From an uncultured Sulfitobacter sp. (GTDB lineage: Bacteria; Pseudomonadota; Alphaproteobacteria; Rhodobacterales; Rhodobacteraceae): DNA of 64,000 nucleotides. The stretch is from assembly GCF_947497275.1 (NCBI RefSeq), contig NZ_CANMFS010000002.1, positions 1-64,000 of the forward strand. Direction: 5' to 3'. The position numbers were made by a program, and so were the translations under genes. Every line of letters begins with the position of its first letter. The stretch's first letter is position 1. Below, in pieces: positions 58,039-64,000 of this stretch. The notes beneath the pieces were generated by a model. The model had not been told where the DNA came from, made no database searches, and saw only the letters and a list, made by a program, of their open reading frames with translations.

Positions 58039-58860
58039 ATGACGAACGACGCTTATTCCGATCGTGGCAACAAGGATCGGTCCATCGCCAATGCGGACGG
58101 ACAGGGTTCCGCCATTCCGAAAAGTACCGACAAGGCGCATGCGTCTCCCGGCGGCCCTTTCCTGATCGGCGACGCGATGACCGGTGGCTATGGCACAGGC
58201 CCCGATATCCTTCATTCGTGCACAATCGCGGTGGAGCGCGGCCAAATTGCGGTGATCGTCGGCCCGAACGGCGCTGGCAAATCAACAGCCATGAAAGCTG
58301 TCTTCGGCATGCTCAATGTGCGCTCCGGCCACGTCAAGCTGGACGGTGAGGACATCACCGGCCTGTCGCCGCAGGCGCGGGTAGCCAAGGGTATGGGGTT
58401 CGTGCCGCAAACCTCGAACATCTTCACGACCATGACGGTCGAGGAAAACCTCGAGATGGGCGCGTTCATCCGCCGCGACGATTTTCGCGGAACGATGGCG
58501 CAGGTTTACGACCTGTTTCCGATCCTCAAGGACAAACGTCATCAGGCGGCGGGCGAACTGTCGGGCGGCCAGCGCCAACAGGTCGCTGTGGGCCGCGCGT
58601 TGATGACGCAACCGAAGGTGCTGATGTTGGATGAGCCCACCGCAGGGGTAAGCCCGATCGTGATGGACGAGCTTTTCGACCGCATCATCGAAGTTGCCCG
58701 CACCGGCATTCCGATCCTGATGGTCGAACAGAACGCGCGGCAAGCGCTGGAGATCGCCGACAAGGGGTATGTTCTGGTGCAGGGGCGCAATGCGTATACG
58801 GGCACCGGAAAGGAACTGCTGGCCGATCCCGAAGTTCGTAGATCGTTTTTGGGGGGCTGA
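58039..58860 (+). CDS. livF: Branched-chain amino-acid ABC transporter ATP-binding protein LivF
   Basis: This 273-residue ATPase has an N-terminal extension of about 35 polar residues before the LivF core. Core motifs are GPNGAGKSTAMKAVFG (Walker A), ELSGGQRQQVAVGRALM (signature) and LMLDEPTAGVSPIVMDELF (Walker B), with a late LMVEQNARQALEIADKGYVL. It partners LivG. The gene is followed after 2 bases by a small secreted protein gene, an unusual operon insertion. Confidence 0.93.
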   Translation: MTNDAYSDRGNKDRSIANADGQGSAIPKSTDKAHASPGGPFLIGDAMTGGYGTGPDILHSCTIAVERGQIAVIVGPNGAGKSTAMKAVFGMLNVRSGHVKLDGEDITGLSPQARVAKGMGFVPQTSNIFTTMTVEENLEMGAFIRRDDFRGTMAQVYDLFPILKDKRHQAAGELSGGQRQQVAVGRALMTQPKVLMLDEPTAGVSPIVMDELFDRIIEVARTGIPILMVEQNARQALEIADKGYVLVQGRNAYTGTGKELLADPEVRRSFLGG

Positions 58861-58862
58861 GA

Positions 58863-59240
58863 ATGTTTATGAAAGCTCTCTTTGCTGCGGCAGCCCTCTG
58901 CGGCACTCCGCAGATCGGCGCCGCCTCCCACTACGAGTGTATATCGCAACGGCTCTGTGCCAATGATGCGCCCGGTCAGCAGGTTTCGCAGCCCGCCAAG
59001 ATACCAGAACTACGCGATACGCTCTTGTTCTCTCTGGAAGCGGATATGCCGGTTTTCCTGAAAAAGGCTGAAACCACACGGGATGTTCTCTTGCGCAGCA
59101 CCTCATACGATACGAGCGGGCAGACCAGCCACATGCTGACAGTCTTTGCCGATCTCACGCTTATCTACTCCACACATACCTTCGTTGGCCAAGATGTCGT
59201 CGTGACCGGATTGGGCACCTGCCAAAGGAACCGAACCTAA
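58863..59240 (+). CDS. Small secreted protein within the Liv operon
   Basis: This 125-residue protein has a short signal peptide (MKALFAAAALCGTPQIGAAS) and a small mature part with four cysteines (two close to the N-terminus: YECISQRLC). ATG 58863 or 58869 may start it. It lies 2 bases after livF and overlaps livH by 1 base (TAATG), so it is in the operon. The family is not recognised. It may be a periplasmic helper of the transporter. That is inference. Confidence 0.65.
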   Translation: MFMKALFAAAALCGTPQIGAASHYECISQRLCANDAPGQQVSQPAKIPELRDTLLFSLEADMPVFLKKAETTRDVLLRSTSYDTSGQTSHMLTVFADLTLIYSTHTFVGQDVVVTGLGTCQRNRT

Positions 59241-60250
59241 TGGATTTTCTAAACGCAATCGTCGCACTGGCGAATTACGTCCTTATCCCGGGCATTGCCT
59301 ATGGCTCCCAGTTGGCCATCGGGGCGCTGGGGGTGACGCTGGTTTACGGTATCCTGCGGTTCTCGAATTTTGCGCACGGCGACACGATGGCCTTCGGCAC
59401 CATGATCGTGATCCTGATGACATGGTGGCTGCAATCGGCGGGGGTCAGTCTTGGCCCGCTGCCCACAGCCCTTGTCGCCCTGCCCGTCGGCATTCTGGGA
59501 TGTATCGGGCTGGTCCTGCTCACGGATCGGCTTGTCTACCGCTTCTACCGCGAGCAGAAGGCCAAGCCGGTGATCCTTGTCATCGTGTCGATGGGCGTGA
59601 TGTTCATCATGAACGGCATCGTCCGTTTCATCATAGGCCCCGACGACCAGAGCTTTGCCGATGGCGAACGTTTCATCATTTCCGCGCGTGATTTCAAGAA
59701 CATGACCGGCCTCGAAGAGGGCCTTGGCATCCGCACGACGCAACTCATCACCGTCATTACCGCGATCATCGTCGTGGCGCTGCTTTTTTGGTTTCTCAAC
59801 AAGACACGGGCGGGGAAATCCATGCGGGCCTATTCCGATAACGAGGATCTGGCATTGCTGTCCGGCATCAACCCCGAACGTGTCGTGATGCTGACCTGGA
59901 TCATCGTCGCCACGCTCGCCACCATCGCCGGCGTTCTCTACGGACTCGACAAATCCTTCAAGCCGTTCACCTATTTCCAACTGCTACTGCCGATCTTCGC
60001 CTCGGCGGTCGTCGGCGGCATCGGCAGCCCGATCGGTGCCATCGCCGGGGGCTTCGTGATCGCCTTTTCCGAAGTGACGATCACCTATGCGTGGAAAAAG
60101 GTGCTGGGGTATCTGATGCCGGAAAGCCTTGAGCCGTCGGGCCTCGTCCAGCTGATGTCCACGGATTACAAATTCGCCGTCAGCTTCGTGATCCTGCTGA
60201 TCGTGCTGCTGTTCAAACCGACCGGCCTGTTCAGAGGGCAAGCGACATGA
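59240..60250 (+). CDS. livH: Branched-chain amino-acid ABC transporter permease LivH
   Basis: The 336-residue permease has eight or so transmembrane helices and the LivH-like motifs IPGIAYGSQLAIGALGVTLVYGILRFSNFAHGD and GIGSPIGAIAGGFVIAFSEV. It forms the membrane channel with LivM. The gene overlaps livM by 4 bases (ATGA). Confidence 0.93.
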   Translation: MDFLNAIVALANYVLIPGIAYGSQLAIGALGVTLVYGILRFSNFAHGDTMAFGTMIVILMTWWLQSAGVSLGPLPTALVALPVGILGCIGLVLLTDRLVYRFYREQKAKPVILVIVSMGVMFIMNGIVRFIIGPDDQSFADGERFIISARDFKNMTGLEEGLGIRTTQLITVITAIIVVALLFWFLNKTRAGKSMRAYSDNEDLALLSGINPERVVMLTWIIVATLATIAGVLYGLDKSFKPFTYFQLLLPIFASAVVGGIGSPIGAIAGGFVIAFSEVTITYAWKKVLGYLMPESLEPSGLVQLMSTDYKFAVSFVILLIVLLFKPTGLFRGQAT

Positions 60251-61584
60251 CCGATACCGTGAGAAATACACTGCTTTTTGCGGTGGTGTTCGGCCTGATA
60301 ATCCTTTCGGGCTTCTTTCAGGGATGGAACAACGCGATGTTCATCCTCAACATGGGGCTGATCTCGGCGATCATGGCGCTGGGCGTGAACCTGCAATGGG
60401 GGTTCGCGGGTCTGTTTAACGTCGGCGTTATGGGGTTCGTAGCACTCGGCGGGCTGGCGGCGGTTCTGGTCGGCATGCCCGCCACACCGGGTGCTTTCGC
60501 GGCTGGGGGTCCGGGGGTGATCCTGGCGCTGCTTTTGGGCGCCGCCACGGTTGTCGCGGCCGTCTTCACGATGCGCAGGATGGCGCCGGGGCGCAACCGC
60601 GGTCTGGCGATCACGGCAGTCCTGATCGTCGGTTTTTTCGCGTTCCGGGGCATTCTCGATCCAAGCGTTGAACTCATTGAATCCGTCAATCCGGCGCAAA
60701 CGGGGTATCTGGGCGGTCTCAATCCCGGCACGGACGAGACTTATAAACAGAACGGCTGGATCATGCTGATCGCCTGGCCGGTCGGTGGCCTGTTGGCTGC
60801 CGGTGCCGCGTGGTTGATCGGCAAGGTCGCCCTCGGCCTGCGCTCCGATTACCTCGCGATTGCGACGCTGGGCATCGCCGAAATCATCATCGCTATACTC
60901 AAGAACGAGGATTGGCTCACGCGCGGGGTCAAGAACGTGGTCGGCATCCCGCGTCCCGTCCCCTACGAAATAGATCTGCAGAACTCAGCCGCCTTCGTCG
61001 ACCGCGCCGCATCAATGGGGTTCGATCCCGTCGAAGGGTCGACGATCCTCGTCAAGATCCTCTACGCGATCTTGTTCACCATCGTTCTTCTTATCATCCT
61101 GTGGCTGAGCCACCGCGCACTGAATTCGCCGTGGGGCCGGATGCTCCGCGCGATCCGTGACAACGAAATCGCCGCCGAAGCGATGGGCAAGGATGTGACC
61201 AAGCGACACCTGCAAGTGTTCATTCTGGGATCGGCGGTCTGTGGTATCGCGGGCGCGATGATGACAACGCTCGATAGCCAACTGACCCCCGGCACCTACC
61301 AGCCGTTGCGCTTTACTTTTCTGATCTGGGTGATGGTGATCGTCGGCGGCTCTGGCAGCAATCTGGGTGCGATCCTCGGAGGTTTCCTGATCTGGTTCCT
61401 GTGGGTTCAGGTCGAACCGATCGGCCTTTTTGCAATGAACATCCTCACGTCGGGCATGGCCGAAGACAGCGCGCTGCGCGCGCACCTGATTGAATCCGCC
61501 GCACAAATGCGTCTGCTGACGATGGGGTTGATCATGATCCTCGTGCTGCGCTTCAGCCCGCGCGGCCTGATCCCGGAGAAATAG
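60247..61584 (+). CDS. livM: Branched-chain amino-acid ABC transporter permease LivM
   Basis: This 445-residue permease carries the LivM signatures FILNMGLISAIMALGVNLQWGFAGLFNVG and LGRML-like SPWGRMLRAIRDNEIAAEAMGKDV, with VIVGGSGSNLGAILGGFLIW near the end. A large insertion of about 100 residues after the third helix makes it longer than E. coli LivM, as is common in roseobacters. It is the last gene of the Liv operon and converges with the HerA-like gene after 14 bases. Confidence 0.93.
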   Translation: MTDTVRNTLLFAVVFGLIILSGFFQGWNNAMFILNMGLISAIMALGVNLQWGFAGLFNVGVMGFVALGGLAAVLVGMPATPGAFAAGGPGVILALLLGAATVVAAVFTMRRMAPGRNRGLAITAVLIVGFFAFRGILDPSVELIESVNPAQTGYLGGLNPGTDETYKQNGWIMLIAWPVGGLLAAGAAWLIGKVALGLRSDYLAIATLGIAEIIIAILKNEDWLTRGVKNVVGIPRPVPYEIDLQNSAAFVDRAASMGFDPVEGSTILVKILYAILFTIVLLIILWLSHRALNSPWGRMLRAIRDNEIAAEAMGKDVTKRHLQVFILGSAVCGIAGAMMTTLDSQLTPGTYQPLRFTFLIWVMVIVGGSGSNLGAILGGFLIWFLWVQVEPIGLFAMNILTSGMAEDSALRAHLIESAAQMRLLTMGLIMILVLRFSPRGLIPEK

Positions 61585-61598
61585 CAGGGGAACGCGCT

Positions 61599-63170
61599 TC
61601 AGCGCCCTTTGAACAGCCCGCCTAGGATGCCGCGCACGATGCGGCGTCCGGTGGTGCCCTTCAGTTCCTTGATGATCACCTCCGAGATCGCACCGCCCAG
61701 GCTTTCCTCCCGCGTCCGGTGCTGCGGCGCGGTGCGGGGGGCGCTCCCCTTGCCCGCGTATCGCCGCGCCTTCTTAAACTCGCGCAGAGATGGGCTTTGC
61801 GCCTGCCCGCTCTCTGCGGCTTCTTCGGCGGCTACAGCGGCCTCTGCTGTCTCGGCGGCCTTCGCGGCCTCTGCCGCACGTTCGCGCAAAATCTCATACG
61901 CGCTTTCGCGATCCAGGGCCGTATCGTATTTGCCAGCCATGTCCGAACGCGCCATCAACGCTTTGCGTGTGGCATCGCTGATTGGCCCCAGTTGTGACGA
62001 AGGCGGACGGATCAGCGTCCGCTCCACGATCCCCGGCACGCCCTTTTTCTGGAGCATCGAAGTCACCGCCTCGCCCACGCCCACTTCGCGAATGGCCTCT
62101 TCCGTATCGAACGCCGGATTTTCGCGGTAGGTTTGCGCCGCCATGCGCAGCTCTTTGCGGTCCTTGGCAGTAAAGGCACGCAAGGCGTGCTGTACGCGAT
62201 TGCCCATCTGACCCAGAATATCTTCGGGAATATCCGCCGGGTTCTGGGTGATGAAGTACACCCCAACCCCCTTGGAGCGGATCAGGCGCGCCACCTGTTC
62301 GACCTTGTCGACCAGCGCCTTCGGCGCGTCATCGAACAGCAGATGCGCCTCGTCGAAGAAAAAGACCAGCTTTGGCTTGTCCGGGTCGCCCACTTCGGGC
62401 AGTTCCTCGAACAACTCCGACAAGAGCCACAGCAGGAAGGTCGCATAAATCTTTGGCGCGCCCATCAACTGATCGGACGCCAGGATGTTTATCATCCCGC
62501 GCCCGTCCGCATCGCAGCGCATGAGGTCGGCCAGCGCCAATGCCGGTTCGCCGAAAAGCCGTGCGCCACCCTGGTTTTCAAGAACCAGCAAACGCCGCTG
62601 AATGGCCCCCACCGAGGCAGGCGAGACATTACCGTAGCGCAGCGAAAGATCGCGCGCGTTCTCGCCGATCCAGACCAGCAACGCCTGCAGATCCTTGAGA
62701 TCCAGCAGCGGCAGGCCGTCCTCGTCCGCGAGGCGGAACGCGATGTTCAGGATGCCTTCCTGCGCCTCCGACAACTCCAGAAGCTGTGACAACAGCAGCG
62801 GCCCCATTTCCGAAACCGTTGTGCGCACCGGATGCCCCTGACGCCCGAAAAGGTCCCAGAAGGCGACCGGGAAAGCGTCATAGATATAATCTGAGAATCC
62901 GATCTTTTCCGCTCTGGTCGTGAACGCGTCGTGCAGCTTGTGCGCCGGGTCGCCCGCCATCGCAAGCCCGCTGAGATCGCCTTTGACGTCTGATAGGAAG
63001 ACCGGGACACCGGCGTTCGAAAAACTCTCCGCAAGGATTTGCAGGGTCACGGTCTTGCCGGTCCCGGTCGCACCGGCAATCAGCCCATGCCGGTTGGCGT
63101 ATTTCAACGCGAGGTACTGCGGCGTGCCATGCGCCGGGCCACCGCCCCCTATAAAAATATCCGAGCTCAT
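61599..63170 (-). CDS. HerA-like / DUF853 ATPase (YjgR type)
   Basis: The 523-residue protein is a HerA/DUF853 P-loop ATPase. Walker A is [14 protein letters not shown] (about residue 35), Walker B is [12 protein letters not shown] and an arginine-bearing region is [23 protein letters not shown]. The C-terminus has an Ala/Glu-rich, probably coiled stretch and a basic tail. YjgR-type proteins have no defined role, and a DNA-translocase-like function is inferred from HerA. The promoter should be in the gene-free stretch upstream. Confidence 0.85.
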   Translation of the reverse strand: MSSDIFIGGGGPAHGTPQYLALKYANRHGLIAGATGTGKTVTLQILAESFSNAGVPVFLSDVKGDLSGLAMAGDPAHKLHDAFTTRAEKIGFSDYIYDAFPVAFWDLFGRQGHPVRTTVSEMGPLLLSQLLELSEAQEGILNIAFRLADEDGLPLLDLKDLQALLVWIGENARDLSLRYGNVSPASVGAIQRRLLVLENQGGARLFGEPALALADLMRCDADGRGMINILASDQLMGAPKIYATFLLWLLSELFEELPEVGDPDKPKLVFFFDEAHLLFDDAPKALVDKVEQVARLIRSKGVGVYFITQNPADIPEDILGQMGNRVQHALRAFTAKDRKELRMAAQTYRENPAFDTEEAIREVGVGEAVTSMLQKKGVPGIVERTLIRPPSSQLGPISDATRKALMARSDMAGKYDTALDRESAYEILRERAAEAAKAAETAEAAVAAEEAAESGQAQSPSLREFKKARRYAGKGSAPRTAPQHRTREESLGGAISEVIIKELKGTTGRRIVRGILGGLFKGR

Positions 63171-63254
63171 AATTTCTGTCTCCCCTGCCGTTCGTTTCCT
63201 TGCGGGGTCAGACCGCTCAGTTCCGGCTGAGCATACAAACTTAACCTTTTCGCA

Positions 63255-63346
63255 CCATAGTGAATTTGCCTCCGGTGCATATGTCCTTGCACGGGGGGCA
63301 ATTCCTCCCTGTCAGACTGGCCGTGCCTTCGGGTACGGCCTTTTTT
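63255..63346 (+). ncRNA. Candidate small RNA A
   Basis: The gene-free stretch holds three consecutive stems in the same direction. GTGCA/TGCAC is at 63275-63292. GGGGGG/CCTCCC is at 63293-63309. The third is a strong terminator. The CCTCC and CCTCCC segments could bind ribosome sites of target mRNAs. No plus-strand coding gene lies upstream that would need this terminator, so an independent short transcript is likely. The 5' end is unknown and the given start is approximate. No known family is recognised. Confidence 0.45.
63319..63346 (+). terminator. Rho-independent terminator with UUCG tetraloop
   Basis: GGCCGTGCC (63319-63327) and GGTACGGCC (63332-63340) form nine pairs closed by a C(UUCG)G tetraloop, followed by six T. 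This is a very strong intrinsic terminator on the plus strand. Confidence 0.9.
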
Positions 63347-63377
63347 GATCAAACGGTTGGAATTCTTATGTTAAGGA

Positions 63378-63497
63378 TCGAAGTTTGCAGTTGACCGATC
63401 ATAGACCGGCGCATAGTCTATCGGCATAAGTCGGCCCAGTCCGACAGGGAGTTACAAGCAAGTCCAAGAAGAAGGTGCTCTGCGCCTTCTTTTTTTT
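63378..63497 (+). ncRNA. Candidate small RNA B
   Basis: After the first terminator a second set of stems occurs. CCG-ATAGAC/GTCTAT-CGG (63395-63424, with a 3-base bulge), GTCGG/CCGAC (63430-63445) and a terminator end the unit. A possible promoter (TTGATC at 63345, TATGTT about 16 bases on) would start RNA near 63378. No coding frame of note lies between. It may be a separate small RNA of about 120 bases. The exact ends are inferred. Confidence 0.45.
63469..63497 (+). terminator. Second rho-independent terminator
   Basis: AAGAAGGTGC (63469-63478) and GCGCCTTCTT (63482-63491) pair with one G-T, around a 3-base loop, followed by a run of T to 63497. It has the same orientation as the previous terminator, about 150 bases downstream. 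Confidence 0.88.
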
Positions 63498-63640
63498 GCG
63501 TTGTTTAGAGGCAAGCAGAGGCGACGTGGTCCCGATCAGCAGAAAAGCGCCCCGCCCAGCCGAATTGCGCGCGTAATGGTCCTGACAATCACCGCGTGGA
63601 ATGGTAGAGCAAGGCAAACGCAATCAAACATGGAATTCTC

Positions 63641-64000
63641 ATGACCAAGTTTCTGACAGCCCTGCCGTTGTGCACAGCCCTTCTGGCGCTGATGCCTGCC
63701 GTGGTTGGCGCCCAAACCGCGACCACAACCGAACCTGCCGAACAGAGTACCGCGCCCGAACAGAGTACCACGCCCGAGCAGAGTTCTACGTCTGAACAAA
63801 GTAACACGTCGGAGCAGAGTTCTTCCGTTCAGGAAGGCTTGAGCCTTGGCGAAGATGCGGACAAGGACCCGAGCATTGGCCAGCCCTACGCGAAGGAAGT
63901 GATTGGCGCATGGGAATTGCGCTGTATCAAGCTCGAAGAAGGCGAAGAGCCGTGCCAGATGTACCAGTTGATGGATGATGGCCAAGGGGCGCCCGTCGCC
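63641..64000 (+). CDS. IalB-like secreted protein, 5' part (runs off window)
   Basis: The first 120 codons are visible. A signal peptide (FLTALPLCTALLALMPAVVGA) leads to a low-complexity segment of hexapeptide repeats. The domain opening IGQPYAKEVIGAWELRCIKL then follows with GEEPCQMYQLMDD, which resembles the invasion-associated locus B (IalB) family. Such proteins are periplasmic or envelope-bound, with unclear function outside Bartonella. The gene continues beyond 64000. Confidence 0.8.
   Translation, partial: MTKFLTALPLCTALLALMPAVVGAQTATTTEPAEQSTAPEQSTTPEQSSTSEQSNTSEQSSSVQEGLSLGEDADKDPSIGQPYAKEVIGAWELRCIKLEEGEEPCQMYQLMDDGQGAPVA
63740..63826 (+). repeat. 18-base tandem repeat in the IalB-like gene
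   Basis: Four full copies and one partial copy of an 18-base unit (GAACAGAGTACCGCGCCC-like) follow one another and encode EQST-P type hexapeptides. Later copies are more diverged (EQSST-S, EQSNT-S). This makes an extended Ser/Thr/Glu/Gln-rich linker after the signal peptide and could vary in copy number among strains. Confidence 0.8.

Noticed and set aside
63536..63985. 149-codon minus-strand frame at the window end
   Set aside because: It is the antisense of the IalB-like gene, which has a clear signal peptide and domain on the plus strand.

Overview
The window reads as chromosomal DNA of a roseobacter-group alphaproteobacterium (Rhodobacteraceae). I infer this from the gene families and their arrangement: a ChpT-type histidine phosphotransferase, an OlsB/OlsA ornithine-lipid pair, a class II (plant-type) DAHP synthase, long PstC/PstA proteins, an L21 protein with a C-terminal extension, DUF2059/DUF3553/DUF853 proteins, a GC-rich base composition and many ATGA/TAATG overlaps. 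No rRNA, phage or CRISPR array is visible. The only tRNA is tRNA-Ser(CGA).

Layout. 0-8 kb: a decayed IS5-type transposase, then a leftward fatty-acid beta-oxidation operon (fadE-like, thiolase, fadB/J-like, CoA-hydrolase/transferase). 8-17 kb: a decaying mgtC-like gene and exoD, then a heme-copper oxidase cluster. It holds a fused subunit I+III, a subunit II that has lost its CuA ligands, a small membrane protein, an epimerase-SPW-VKOR-like fusion, DUF2231, CopD-like and CtaG-like proteins. 17.7-20.6 kb: a TonB energy-transduction operon (periplasmic protein, ExbB, two ExbD, TonB) in which the second ExbD has Asn where the essential Asp is expected. 20.7-26 kb: an IS3 remnant, an acyltransferase plus fused E1 alpha/beta dehydrogenase pair, and divergently aroQ coupled to a solo LuxR. 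26-37.5 kb: housekeeping genes (tsf, rpsB, olsBA, chpT, proB, obg, LysE, rpmA, rplU, two DUF2059 proteins) ending at tRNA-Ser. 37.5-42.6 kb: a gene-poor accessory stretch with small unknown genes, two Rnk/GreA-like genes, an EamA transporter and pseudogenes of a FadR-type regulator and an IS481 transposase.

42.6-52.1 kb is a leftward phosphate-control block: yicC, gmk, gamma carbonic anhydrase and phoR, then a three-heptamer Pho box, then pstS-pstC-pstA-pstB-phoU-phoB. 52.4-61.6 kb carries a PAS-domain protein, class II aroG, a GlxA/AraC-type regulator and a complete branched-chain amino-acid (Liv) ABC transporter operon that contains one extra secreted protein. 61.6-64 kb has a HerA/DUF853 ATPase, a 470-base gene-free stretch with two rho-independent terminators in the same orientation (probable small RNAs), and the 5' part of an IalB-like secreted protein that runs off the window.

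The points I find most worth following are the terminal oxidase without CuA and with altered proton/quinol residues, the cysteine-less VKOR-like fusion beside it, the Asp-less ExbD, the E1/acyltransferase pair, the LuxR solo with a non-canonical ligand pocket, and the two candidate small RNAs. All assignments come from reading the sequence by eye. No database search was run.
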